From Draconibacterium sp. (GTDB taxonomy: Bacteria; Bacteroidota; Bacteroidia; Bacteroidales; Prolixibacteraceae), in assembly GCA_016705335.1 (NCBI GenBank), contig JADIYN010000002.1, positions 186,001 to 250,000 of the forward strand: DNA of 64,000 nucleotides, read 5' to 3'. Positions 22,286-33,063 of this stretch are shown one piece after another. The notes below the pieces were generated by a model, which worked only from the letters and a program-made list of their open reading frames with translations, did no database searches and had not been told where the DNA came from. The position numbers were made by a program, and so were the translations under genes. The stretch's first letter is position 1. Each line of letters starts with the position of its first letter.

Positions 22286-25200
22286 ATGCTGAAATGTTTA
22301 AAAATTTTACTGATAAACCTCACTCTTTTAGCAATGAGTTGTGTTGTTTATGCATTTAACCCTGAAACAAATCCATGGCAAATAAGACTCAGTTATATTA
22401 CTACAAACAATGGGTTACCACAAAATACTGTTGACTGTATTTTAAAAGACAGTCGGGGGTTTATGTGGTTCGGAACATGGAATGGAGTTTGCCGCTATGA
22501 CGGGTACACATTTAAAACCTACCGTCGAAATAAAAATCTGGTTTCTCTGCCGGGCAATTTCATACACACCCTTTGCGAGGATAGTTTTGGAAACATATGG
22601 ATTGGAACAGACAAAGGATTGGTGAATTTCGATTACCAACTCCAACAGTTTGCCGGCAACAATTCTCTAAACCAAAATGTTGCCAATTTTTCTATAACTC
22701 ACATTATAAAAGATGATAACGGTATTTTGTGGGTTGCAACAGAAAAAAACGGACTTTGGAAATTAAGTTACGATGAAAATGATTCAATAACCGGTACTAA
22801 AGTTTTCAATGAATTACTGTTAAATCAGAATATCAATAATCTGTGCCTGTTAAATGATCATCACTTGTTGATTGGAACAAACAGTGGCGTGGTAGCTGTT
22901 AACTTAACAGGGGGGAAAACAAAACCGGAATGGAAACAACTTGAGGAAAATCTTTTAAATCAAAATATATCAAAGCTGTTTCAGGATTCAAAAGGAAATG
23001 TGTGGGCCGGCACCAAAACAAACGGACTTTTTTTGTACGATAAAAACAACAGGCAAACTACTTATTTTGGGGCTGACAACAATGTGGAAACCGATTTGAA
23101 TCATTCTGCCGTTAATGATATAATTGAAGACAATAACGGAATAATAATAGTTGGAACACTTGGCGGTTTGAATTATTTCAATTACGGGGAAAAAACCTTT
23201 TCCCATCTTTCTGATGAAACAGAAACAACAAAATACCTCAACAGTCCATTTGTTAATTCTTTATATGCCGATGATGTTGGCAATATTTGGATTGGCACAG
23301 AAAAAGGCGGAATAAATTATTACAGTACCTATCAGAAACCTTTTTATTCGATAATTCACGAAGCTAATAACAGCAATACAATTAGCCACAATACAATCAA
23401 CTCAATATTTAAAGAGAATGATAATTTATGGATTGGAACTGCAGGCGGTGGCCTTAACAAGCTTAGTATTAATGGAGAAAAAAACATACGGTTTGAATTT
23501 GAGCCGGAAAACAGCAGAAGTATCAGCAGCAATTTTATCTCTTCAATTTTAAGAGATAGTAACAAGAATCTGTGGGTAGCAACCTGGGGAGGTGGAATAA
23601 ATCTTCTTCTTTCAGAAAACAAAAACCAGTTCAGTATTTTAACGAATAACCCATCCGATCCGGGAAGTTTATGTAACAATCTGGTTTCGTGTTTCGAAGA
23701 ATTGGATAAAACGAAAATATTGGTTGGTACAAATAACGGACTGGATATTTTTAATCCCGGCATGAATTCGTTTTTGCATGTTCACGATAAAATGAAACTT
23801 GAAAATGCAATTGAAGTTGGTTGTTTACTCACCGACCAAAAAAAACAGGTGTGGGTAGGAACAAGAAACGGTTTGTATCGATTTTTAATTAATGATTTAC
23901 TTGAATTAACAGCGCAAACCAACTCCATAAAATTCGATAAATTCGTCAATCAAAACTCTGATTCCACTTCTTTGCCGGGAAATTATGTTATTTCAATACT
24001 GGAAACAAAAAACGGGAATATCTGGGTTGGAACTTATGGAAACGGCATTTGTAAATATGTTGAAAATGAAAAGGAAGGTTATTTTGTAAATTACACTGAA
24101 GAACACGGACTTTGTAACAATGTAGCCTACACTTTTGAAGAAGATTTGCATGGAAATTTATGGATAAGCACCGATAAAGGTCTGTCAAAATTTAATCCTG
24201 AAACCGAAAAATTTCAAAATTTCTATACGAGCGATGGATTATTAAGCGACCAGTTTTATTGGTCGGCCTCGTTTTCCGACGAAAATAATAACCTGTATTT
24301 TGGAGGAATTGATGGTCTAAACTATTTTTCACCCGAACAAATTGAATCCTATCCAATCACCCCGCAACCTGTTTTTACTGAATTTTCGATTTTCAACAAC
24401 CCTGTTAAAGTTGGCGATAAATACCATTCAAGGGTAATTCTTGATAAACCCATTGACCAGACCGACCAAATAAAACTATCGTATAAAGATGCCGTATTTT
24501 CCATTGAATTTTCTGCCCTGGATTATTTCCTTCCCAATAAAATTAAGTATGCCTATAAAATGGAAGGTGTTGACCAAAATTGGGTAGAAGTTCCTGCATC
24601 ACGACGTTTTGCCAACTATACAAACTTATCGGGGGGCGAATACATTTTCAAAGTAAAAGCTGCCAACAGCGATGGCGTGTGGAACGAAATTCCAACAACA
24701 TTGATTATTCATGTGAAACCTCCGTTCTGGGAAACTCTGTGGTTTCAATTGCTGGCCGTGCTAATCGTTTCAGCATTGATAATGTTATACATCCGTTCAC
24801 GCACCCGTTTTCTGAAAGAACAAAAACGGAAGTTGAAACAAAAGTCCGCGAGCGCACACACCGGATTGAAGAGCAGAAACAGGAGCTGGAAAAACAAAAC
24901 ATAAAAATTGCCAGACAACGCGACGAAGTAATTGAACTAAACGAAAAAGTAAAACTTGTAACCCAGCATCAGTTGCGGTTCTTTACCAATATTTCACACG
25001 AATTCCGCACTCCTCTAACTTTAATTATCGATCCGCTGGAGCAGTTAATGCAAAATTTCAAAGACGATAAAAATGCAAGGAATACACTTAGTATTATAAA
25101 CCGTAATGCGCAACGTTTGCTGCACTTAATTAACCAGTTGTTATACTTTAGAAGAATTGAAAACGGCAAACTTAAACTGAGCGTCAGCAAAGGAAATTTA

Positions 25201-26583
25201 TTTCAATATCTTGGCGGAATTTTCGAATCATTTCAGGAACTTGCTGAACATCAGCAAATCGATTATCAGTTTTTGGCAGAAGAACAAAACGTTGAAACCT
25301 GGTTCGATACTGAAAAAATTGAAAACATATTGTACAACCTTTTATCAAATGCATTTAAAAATACGCCGGTTTCGGGTAGTATTATAATGTCGGTAAACTT
25401 TGTACAAAGCGAAATTGAAAATTATATTCCGGCGCCATTTGTTTCAATTTGTATAAAAGACTCGGGATCAGGTATTGCAAAAGAACATTTACCGCATATT
25501 TTCGACCGTTTTTATAAAGTTGGACAAACAAATTCAGAGAATTCCTTTTCCAGTTCAGGAATCGGATTAGCATTAACTTACGAAATTGTACAGGCCCTGC
25601 ACGGCGAAATCAGAGTTGAAAGTGAACCGGAAAAAGGCAGTTCTTTCACCGTTTGCATTCCATATACAAATGACCGGTTTGGTACCGATGAAATAAGCCA
25701 AACCGCTGCCCTAACCGACATTAACATTGAAGACAGGGTAAATGTGCTCAAAGAACAACTAATTATTAAAGAATCGGGGTATGAAACAGAAGATGAAATG
25801 CCCGATGACAATTCAAAACCAATTCTGTTAATTGTTGAAGACAACTTCGATTTACGTAGCTTTTTGATGCAAACACTTCGTTCCGGCTATCGTGTTTTAG
25901 GTGCAGAAAACGGCAGGATTGGTTTTGAAATTGCATGCAAAGAAATTCCTGATATAATTATAAGCGATATTATGATGCCTGTTATGGACGGGATTGAAAT
26001 GTGTAAACTTATAAAACTTGATGTCAGCACCAGCCACATTCCAGTCGTTCTTTTAACTGCCAAAGGTTCGTCTTATGATCAAAAAATTGGGTATGATGTC
26101 GGGGCCGATTCATATCTTACAAAACCATTCAGCATTAATGTATTGAAAAGCAGGTTAAAAAACATTCTTAATGCCCGAAAGAAATATTCATTGTCCGAAT
26201 CATCCGGGTTTAAACAAAAACGAGAGCTGTTAAATGAATCAATTGGAGAATTGGATAAAAAATTTCTAAAAAATTTAACCGATGCCATCGAAGAAAACCT
26301 GGAAGATGAAGAGTTGAATATCTCCTATATAGCAGCACAGTTAAACATGAGTCATTCAACGTTATACCGAAAAATTAAGGCACTTACAAATTTAACTGCC
26401 AATGAATATATACGGAAAGTACGTATCAACTTTGCAGAACAACTTTTACTTACCGGTCAGTACAATATTTCAGAAATCATGTACAGAATTGGAATTAACA
26501 GCAGCAGCTATTTCAGGCAGTGTTTCAAGGAAGAATTTGGTATGATTCCAAGTGAATACCTGCAAAAATTGAAAGAGAATTAG
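22286..26583 (+). CDS. Hybrid two-component system regulator 2 (frameshifted)
   Basis: Same architecture as the preceding HTCS: signal peptide (MLKCLKILLINLTLLAM), propeller sensor repeats (GLPQNTVDCILKDSRGFMWF and others), Y_Y_Y domain, transmembrane helix (WFQLLAVLIVSALIMLYI), coiled linker, HisKA (FFTNISHEFRTPLTLII), HATPase (YNLLSNAFKNT, SSGIGLALT), receiver (ILLIVEDNFDL, phospho-Asp in IISDIMMPVMDG) and AraC domain. One base is missing near 24835, in the coiled linker where KEQKRKL changes frame into VRERTHRIEEQKQ. Reconstructed length ~1430 residues. The sensor clearly differs from HTCS 1, so the ligand probably differs, whereas the DNA-binding domain is almost the same. A clean promoter precedes it, so it can be expressed separately from HTCS 1. 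Confidence 0.87.
25950..26583 (+). repeat. Duplicated HTCS output region, copy 2
   Basis: Partner of 21535-22163. This copy is uninterrupted and was the guide for placing the frameshifts in copy 1. Confidence 0.8.
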
Positions 26584-26620
26584 GATTTCAAGACTGTTCA
26601 ATATTTCATTTTTAATAAAT

Positions 26621-26634
26621 CCGACGAGTTTGTG
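26621..26634 (+). promoter_or_regulatory. HTCS operator-like motif upstream of arabinanase operon
   Basis: CCGACGAGTTTGTG is the reverse complement of the motif seen upstream of the four minus-strand operons, and it faces the plus-strand GH43 starting at 26805. I could not find a convincing 22-bp partner or a good -7 element, so the promoter itself is uncertain. A looser match in the opposite orientation lies at 26645-26658. Confidence 0.4.
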
Positions 26635-26804
26635 ACAATATTAGCCCAAATTCAGTCCTTGTTTTATTCATAGAATTACAACATTGCAATCAGTATTAAT
26701 CAGAGATTTAAATAGCTAATGTATTGGCGGTTAAATATCACTTTAATGTGAAAAGACTTATTTAAAATCTTTGACTTTAAGTGCAGATCAAATCTAAAAA
26801 CAGA

Positions 26805-27809
26805 ATGAAACTGATTGTAAACATACTGATTGTCATGCTCATAGTTGCTATTGAATCTCATGCCCAGAGCATTTCTGTACACGATCCGGTTATGGCAAAA
26901 CAAAACAACACGTATTATATTTTTTGCACAGGAAGAGGAATCAGCGTGTGGTCATCAACCGATATGAAGGAATGGAAACGGGAACAACCTGTTTTTTCGG
27001 AACCACCAAAATGGGCTGTGGAAGCGGTAAGTGGTTTCAGAGGACACATTTGGGCGCCCGATATTTCATTTTATAACGGAAAATATTACCTGTATTATTC
27101 TGTTTCGGCATTCGGGAAAAACACCTCGTGTATCGGGCTTGCCACCAACAAAACACTCGATCCCAATGATCCTGATTTCAAATGGGAAGACCATGGAAAA
27201 GTAATACAATCATTTCCCGGAAAAACAAACTGGAATGCCATCGATCCAAATCTGATTGTTGCCGGTGACGGTACACCATTTCTGTCTTTCGGTTCGTTCT
27301 GGGATGGTTTGAAACTGGTAAAACTGAATCCTGAAGCTACTGCACCCGCTGAAGATCTGGAAAAAATACCCACAATTGCTTCGCGGAAAAAGTCATCTTC
27401 TGACACCAATCCGCCTGCAATTGAAAATAATCCAATTGACGCCGGAGGAAATGCCATCGAAGCGCCTTTCATATTTAAAAAGGGTTCATATTACTACCTT
27501 TTCGCCTCCATCGATTATTGTTGTAAAGGTGTAAACAGCACCTATAAAATGATAGTAGGCCGTTCGGAAACCATTCCCGGTCCTTACCTTGATAAAGAAG
27601 GAAAACCGATGAATTCCGGCGGTGGAACAATACTTTTGCAAGGCAATGAAAACTGGTTTGGAGTTGGTCATAACTCAACATACACTTTTAATGGAATTGA
27701 TTACATCATTTTTCATGGCTACGATGCATCCGATGAGGGAAAACCAAAACTGATTATCAAAAAACTTGATTGGGATAACGAGGGCTGGCCGGTAGTTGCG
27801 GAACTTTAA
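26805..27809 (+). CDS. Secreted GH43 arabinanase/arabinofuranosidase
   Basis: 335 residues from the ATG at 26805, chosen because it begins the signal peptide (MKLIVNILIVMLIVAIESHA); an upstream in-frame ATG lies at 26781. A single GH43 five-bladed propeller fills the rest. The catalytic base Asp is in SISVHDPVMAK, the middle Asp in WNAIDPNLIVAG and the acid Glu in GNAIEAPFIFKKG. FGSFWDGLKLVKL and GVGHNSTYTF are typical of endo-arabinanase-type GH43s. It probably cuts alpha-1,5-arabinan outside the cytoplasm. First gene of a plus-strand operon with GH51 (11 bp gap) and CotH; an operator-like site lies ~170 bp upstream. Confidence 0.87.
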   Translation: MKLIVNILIVMLIVAIESHAQSISVHDPVMAKQNNTYYIFCTGRGISVWSSTDMKEWKREQPVFSEPPKWAVEAVSGFRGHIWAPDISFYNGKYYLYYSVSAFGKNTSCIGLATNKTLDPNDPDFKWEDHGKVIQSFPGKTNWNAIDPNLIVAGDGTPFLSFGSFWDGLKLVKLNPEATAPAEDLEKIPTIASRKKSSSDTNPPAIENNPIDAGGNAIEAPFIFKKGSYYYLFASIDYCCKGVNSTYKMIVGRSETIPGPYLDKEGKPMNSGGGTILLQGNENWFGVGHNSTYTFNGIDYIIFHGYDASDEGKPKLIIKKLDWDNEGWPVVAEL

Positions 27810-27820
27810 AAAAATATAAA

Positions 27821-29425
27821 ATGAAACATATGAAAATTACTTGCAGATTTATATTGACAGTAACGGTTTTTGGGCTTTTTACAGCCGGAAATATTCAGGC
27901 ACAAAACGCCCGGATTAAAATTGATGTCGATCGCAGTATTGGCGAGGTAAATAAAAATATTTACGGAAATTTTGTCGAACATCTTGGCCGATGCGTTTAT
28001 GGCGGTATTTACGATCCGGGAAATCCACTTTCAGACGAAAACGGAATTCGATTGGATGTGCTCGATGCTGTAAAAGGACTTAGTATTCCGCTGACCCGTT
28101 ATCCTGGTGGAAACTTTGTATCCAATTACCACTGGAAAGATGGGGTTGGACCAAAAAACGAACGTCCTTCACGCATGGAACTGGCCTGGGCAAGATTGGA
28201 AACGAACCAGTTTGGCACCAACGAATTTGTTGATTATGCCCGCAGAATGGGGACTGAACCGTATTTTGCCGTGAATCTTGGTACAGGAACAATCGAGGAA
28301 GCCCAGCAATGGGTGGAATACTGCAACGTGAAGGAAGGACCTTATTACGCCGAACTACGCAAAAAACACGGATATACGGCACCACACAACATTAAATACT
28401 GGAGTCTTGGAAACGAAATGGATGGATTCTGGCAAATGGGACATTTAAATGCCGAAGATTACAGTAAAAAAGCGCGCGAAGCTGCAAAACTTATGCGCCT
28501 CACCGATCCGAATATTAAACTTGTAGCAGCCGGTGCTTCCAATTTCAGACCGGATAACGACCCGCATAAATGGAATGCAACAATTCTGGCTGAATTACGC
28601 GATGTTGTAGATTACATTGCTTTGCACATGTACGTTGGTAACCATCAGGACAACTACTACAATTTTGTATCGTCACCTTTGGTTCTTGAAGAACGTACAA
28701 AAGTTGTGAAAGGAATGATCGACCGTGAAATGGAAAAAGCCAACCGTGGCAACCGCGACCCGATTTACATTGCCTGGGATGAATACAATATTTGGTACCG
28801 CTGGCGCCAGGAAGAAACCATGACGGGAGAACGCGCACTCGAAGAACGCTACAATCTGGAAGATGCTTTGGTGATCGGTGGTTTCCTGAATGCTTTTATT
28901 CGCAATGCCGATATCGTAAAAATGGCAAATATGGCGCAATTAGTTAATGTAATTGCCCCGGTTTTTGCTGAAAAAGACGGCATGTTCCTTCAAACCATTT
29001 ATTACCCTTTGCAACTTTTTGCCAACAACATGTTTGGCACCTCTCTCAATGTTTATGTTGATTGTGATACATACGACACCGATGAGTTTTACCTCGGACC
29101 TGCTGAACAGGCAACCCGGCAAAAAGATGTTCCCTATTTGGATGTTTCTGCAGCTTACAACAATGGCGAAGTAGTAATTGCAGTTATTAACCGGCACAAA
29201 GACAAAGCAATAACAACCGACCTGATTTCACAGGAAGGTTTGTTCGACGGCGATTTTGAAATTTATGAAGTAAACGGACCTGATATAAAAGCCGAGAATG
29301 ATTTTGGAAAAACTTCGGTAAAAACAGAGAAAAAACAATCAGTAAAAGTGAAAAAAGCCGAAATGTTTACCTATGCGTTTCCGGCACATTCGCTGACAAT
29401 GCTAAAGGGCAAAATCGCTAAATAG
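27821..29425 (+). CDS. GH51 alpha-L-arabinofuranosidase
   Basis: Intact 534 residues with signal peptide (MKHMKITCRFILTVTVFGLF, ending near GNIQAQ). It is the classical compact GH51: GNFVEHLGRCVYGGIYDPG, LTRYPGGNFVSNYHWKDGVG, acid/base Glu in KYWSLGNEMDGFW, nucleophile in YIAWDEYNIWYRW, followed by the C-terminal beta domain (AFPAHSLTMLKGK). It releases alpha-L-arabinofuranose from arabino-oligosaccharides. It directly follows the GH43 arabinanase-like gene, a typical debranching or exo-acting partner. The signal peptide suggests periplasmic action, which is common for Bacteroidota members. Confidence 0.92.
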   Translation: MKHMKITCRFILTVTVFGLFTAGNIQAQNARIKIDVDRSIGEVNKNIYGNFVEHLGRCVYGGIYDPGNPLSDENGIRLDVLDAVKGLSIPLTRYPGGNFVSNYHWKDGVGPKNERPSRMELAWARLETNQFGTNEFVDYARRMGTEPYFAVNLGTGTIEEAQQWVEYCNVKEGPYYAELRKKHGYTAPHNIKYWSLGNEMDGFWQMGHLNAEDYSKKAREAAKLMRLTDPNIKLVAAGASNFRPDNDPHKWNATILAELRDVVDYIALHMYVGNHQDNYYNFVSSPLVLEERTKVVKGMIDREMEKANRGNRDPIYIAWDEYNIWYRWRQEETMTGERALEERYNLEDALVIGGFLNAFIRNADIVKMANMAQLVNVIAPVFAEKDGMFLQTIYYPLQLFANNMFGTSLNVYVDCDTYDTDEFYLGPAEQATRQKDVPYLDVSAAYNNGEVVIAVINRHKDKAITTDLISQEGLFDGDFEIYEVNGPDIKAENDFGKTSVKTEKKQSVKVKKAEMFTYAFPAHSLTMLKGKIAK

Positions 29426-29449
29426 AATCAATAAGACAACTAAAATGAA

Positions 29450-31506
29450 ATGCTGAAAATCCAATTTATAATTTTACTGACTTTATGTTTTTCTCAATTG
29501 AAAAGTCAAACGCACTGGGAAAGTATTGTCAGTGAATCCGATGAATTTCAATATCAGTTACCAAAAACGGAACCGACAGAAGACTGGACTGCTCTTAATT
29601 TTAACGATCAGAACTGGGAAACCGGAAAAGGAGGATTTGGTTTTGGCGACAATGACGACAATACAGTTGTTGCCGTTACAAAATCGATGTTCCTGCGTAA
29701 AAAAATCACAATACCTGTATCGGTTAATATTAAAAATCTGATTTTAGACATAGATTATGATGATGCTTTTGCAGCGTATTTAAATGGTGTTGAAATCGCT
29801 AGATCAGCAAACCTGCCTGATGGAAAACCCGGAATTAACGCGAATGTGACACCAGATCACGAAGCACAACTTTATTCCGGAGGGCAACCTGAACGTTTTA
29901 TGATCTATCCCGGACTTTTAGTAAAGGGCGTCAACATTCTTGCAGTCCATATTTTAAATACGAATTTAAGTTCGTCAGATTTGTCGGCAAGGATTTTTCT
30001 GAATGCTGAAATTGCAGGAGATGGTATTGTTTTTAGCGAAACCCCTGCCTGGTTTCAGAAGCCGGTTAATTATAATACTGTCGATTTGCCCTTATTGGCA
30101 TTGAAATAAGGGGAAATACGGCACAAATGTTTCCTAAAAAAAGTTATAGCGTTGAAACCAGGTTTAGTAATGGTTCGAACAACAGTGTTTCGTTGCTGGG
30201 GTTGCCAAAGGAAAACGATTGGGTACTTCATGGGCCGTATTCCGACAAGTCGTTGATGAGAAATGCGCTGGCATACAGCATTGGCAATGCCATGGGAAAC
30301 AGCTGGCATCCGCGAACCCGGTTTGTGGAAGTTGAAATTAACGGAGAATACAGGGGTGTTTACCTGTTTGTTGAGAAAATTAAAATTGATAAAAACCGTG
30401 TTGATATTGCCACTTTAAAACCTGAAGATAACTCAGGAGATGAACTGACTGGCGGATATATAATCAGTATCGACAGGGATCAGGAAGGAAGCTGGAACTC
30501 GCCATTTTATGGAAGGACCGGCAGTGTTGATGTTCCGTTTTCATATGTAGATCCGAAATATGAAGATCTAACTGCTCAACAACGAAATTATATAAAGTCG
30601 CATATTATTGATTTTGAGTATGCCCTGCACGGAAACGATTTCAAAGATCCTGATTTGGGATACAGGGCTTATATTGACGTGGAATCTTTTATTGATTACT
30701 TTATTATTACCGAACTGAGCCGCAATCTTGATGGTTACAGGGTGAGCGTTTATTTTCATAAGGACAAGGACAGTAAAGGCGGAAAACTTACCATGTCTCC
30801 ATTTTGGGATTACAATATTTGTTTTGGAAACGCGAACTTTTTCAGTGCAGGGAATACAGTTGGCTGGGCATCGGATGGAATTGGTGCCGGCGACTGGTAC
30901 GAAATTCCCTTCTGGTGGGATAGATTCAGAGAAGACCCATACTTTGAAACTTTACTTAAATACAGATGGGAAAAACTCAGAAAAAATGTAATAAGTAAAA
31001 ATACAATCAATTATTTTATCGATTCGTGCCAGAATGTTTTGAATGAAGCTCAGGTGAGAAATTTTGAAAAGTTCAATGTACTGAACACCTATGTTTGGCC
31101 AAACAATTATATTGGTGGTACTTATGCAAACGAAGTAAATTATCTGAAAACCTGGATAAGCAGCAGATTGGATTGGATTGATACGCAAATTGATAAAATT
31201 GAACCTGCATTTGTTGTATCCAATCATGAAATAACCACAAGTGATATTTTTGAACCTAAAATCTATCCAAATCCTTTCAGCGATAAATTTGTAATTGAAT
31301 TCGATTCACAAACTCATGGCGAAGTAGATATTTCTGTAAAAAATCTGTTGGGCCAGCTAGTTTGCAGAAAAACAGTTACTGCAGTTCCGGGGCGACAAGC
31401 CATTGAATTTACCTACAATGAATTGGGGCAAAACGGAAATGCGTTTATTTACTCCATTTTAAAAGAAGGGAATCAGGTTAAATCGGGAATAATATTGCAT
31501 AAATAA
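29450..31506 (+). CDS. CotH-like kinase-fold protein with T9SS tail (internal break)
   Basis: N-terminal signal (IQFIILLTLCFSQLKSQ) and a galactose-binding-like jelly roll (ENDEF-like region through LDIDYDDAFAAYLNGVEIA, about 30-195) precede a CotH domain: IGIEIRGNTAQMFPKKSYSV, WVLHGPYSDKSLMRNALAY, FWDYNICFGNANF. A T9SS tail ends it (IYPNPFSDKFVIEF... SGIILHK). CotH proteins have an atypical protein-kinase fold; substrates in Bacteroidota are unknown. Near 30090 the sequence jumps from NYNTVDLP directly to IGIEIRG with a frame change. About 35-45 residues present in other CotH proteins seem to be missing, so this is more than a one-base slip. It is the third gene of the GH43-GH51 operon. Confidence 0.72.
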
Positions 31507-31668
31507 AACAATTCTGAATAATGATTATCTGTTTTTAAAGATGTGAAAGCTGCTACCTTCGCTTTGAATATTATCAGGTTAACAAGCATTTTCATGTTTT
31601 TAGCAAACTGGTTCAATACTAAATGATGAATCTCATTCAAATTTCCCCATCCCATTTTTTGATTATAA

Positions 31669-31706
31669 AAAAGACCAAATTCCATTTAACTGCAATTTGG
31701 TCTTTA
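31669..31706. terminator. Bidirectional terminator between convergent genes
   Basis: AAAGACCAAATT and AATTTGGTCTTT form a 12-bp perfect stem around a 12-base loop, flanked by A-rich and T-rich sequence on the two sides. It lies between the 3' ends of the CotH gene (+) and the 192-residue secreted protein (-). Confidence 0.8.
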
Positions 31707-31730
31707 TTATGATCCGGAGATTTTAAAGAA

Positions 31731-32309
31731 TCACTTCTTATTCCCGTTGGATTTCATTGCCTTAAAAATACTGTTAGCCCAGAAATTCCGAATACTAACT
31801 CCCGAAGGTTCCCCTACCAACTTTTTTGTGGAAATAATTTCCAATGTTTCTCTATTAAAAAATGTCGCCCAAAAAGTCCCTGTAGCATCTGGTTTATTGA
31901 AGGATTCAACGATAAATACCAAACCTATACCTGTTGATTTGGGATATTGAGATATGATGGATTCCACTTTTTGTATTTCGAATTTTTCCGGTGAATTGTC
32001 AACTACCAATTTGTCGGGATCAATTGATTGGTTTCGTTCTTTAACTGTCTCCAAATCATATGATAAAGTTTCAATTCCAAAAAATCCTGCAACATCAAAT
32101 TTCTCAGATTCTTTTAAGATTATATTATTCCATGAAACCAACAAATTATTTTTTATGGCTACCGGATCGGTAAAATCTGCAGAGGTTAATAATTTCGCTT
32201 CTGTGAAATCAAGTCCCATCCATGCTACTTCTTTTTTAAATGAATCCTGTGCATTAATCGAAATAATGCTAACCAAAATCGCAAAAATCAACAATCCAAT
32301 TTCTTTCAT
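31731..32309 (-). CDS. Secreted protein of unknown function
   Basis: 192 residues with a signal peptide (MKEIGLLIFAILVSIISINA). The mature part starts DSFKKEVAWMGLDFTEAKLL and includes a conserved-looking TGTFWATFFNRETLEII strand pair. I do not recognise a named family; short secreted proteins of this type are common in Bacteroidota. It stands alone between the polysaccharide locus and the polyene cluster, with a shared terminator downstream, so neither neighbour informs its role. Charged and strand-rich composition with no membrane segment after the signal suggests a soluble periplasmic protein. It is not obviously part of the polyene pathway. Confidence 0.7.
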   Translation of the reverse strand: MKEIGLLIFAILVSIISINAQDSFKKEVAWMGLDFTEAKLLTSADFTDPVAIKNNLLVSWNNIILKESEKFDVAGFFGIETLSYDLETVKERNQSIDPDKLVVDNSPEKFEIQKVESIISQYPKSTGIGLVFIVESFNKPDATGTFWATFFNRETLEIISTKKLVGEPSGVSIRNFWANSIFKAMKSNGNKK

Positions 32310-32549
32310 GATACAAGTTATTTTACATTTTTAATTATACTTTTTGCCAATACTCAATCTCATTTTGCTAACGTTTCCGAAATGTGTTGCCCGGAATCAA
32401 AATAAGATCTCTGTGATTTTAATATCCGCAGTGCTGTTTCTAACCTGATTATTTTCAGCTTTTTTAATCACGACTTCTTACAACCTCAACTTTAAATCCT
32501 GGTACAATCATTCTATTCCTTATAATTTCTGCTTCACTTACAATATTCA

Positions 32550-32583
32550 AAAATAATAGCTTTTATACGTTTTTTTAAAAGCT
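32550..32583 (-). terminator. Probable terminator of polyene cluster
   Basis: TAAAAGCT (32576-32583) and AGCTTTTA (32558-32565) pair around a 10-base loop, followed in the minus direction by a T-rich tract. It sits just after the stop codon at 32587, the last gene of the long minus-strand cluster. Confidence 0.5.
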
Positions 32584-32586
32584 TTA

Positions 32587-33000
32587 TTACGGACAGTATA
32601 TTTTCATTTCGCAACTTGCCACAAGATTTTCATTTTCCCAAACTTCACCTTTTATTAAACTATATCCCATAACTTTATCAAGTTGAAATACTTTTGTGAA
32701 GAGTTTATTGTTTACTGATGGAAGAGTATATATTTTTAGATTCTTAATCCCGGCAATAAAACCATCAGGAATTTTAAAACCGCCTTCCATTGCTAAATAA
32801 CCGTTTCCGGCAGCTGCAGTTTGGGCTATATTTTCAACTAACCCGGCTTCGTTGAGTTTACCGCTTTCAACCAAAACATGCTTATTTGGAATTGTAAAAC
32901 TGCACGTTATTATATTATCTTCGATTGACACTAATTTGTTAATCAACAAAAATGGTGATCTTTGCGGGATTAAATCAATTATGTTCTTACAAATTACCAT
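32587..33000 (-). CDS. ApeP-like hotdog dehydratase, polyene cluster
   Basis: 137-residue hotdog-fold protein. It begins like a FabZ-type dehydratase (IIDLIPQRSPFLLINKL), but the usual GHFPG segment is replaced by NKHVLVESGKLNEAGL leading into VENIAQTAAAGN. That layout is typical of the ApeP-type partner in aryl-polyene clusters. ApeI and ApeP work together to remove water from 3-hydroxyacyl-ACP in each polyene round; the ApeI-like partner here is at 51198-51575. It is the last gene of the cluster, 64 bp after the methyltransferase, with a terminator hairpin immediately downstream. Role is from family knowledge plus context. Confidence 0.75.
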   Translation of the reverse strand: MVICKNIIDLIPQRSPFLLINKLVSIEDNIITCSFTIPNKHVLVESGKLNEAGLVENIAQTAAAGNGYLAMEGGFKIPDGFIAGIKNLKIYTLPSVNNKLFTKVFQLDKVMGYSLIKGEVWENENLVASCEMKIYCP

Positions 33001-33063
33001 TAATAAACTTGTTAAGTCAATTTAGATATCAATGAAATTCATTGTATTCAATACATAAAACTA

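Noticed and set aside
24580..24900. Upstream part of the second frame as a separate gene start
   Set aside because: It is out-of-frame translation of the HTCS 2 Y_Y_Y and transmembrane region; real coding in that frame begins only at the linker near 24840.
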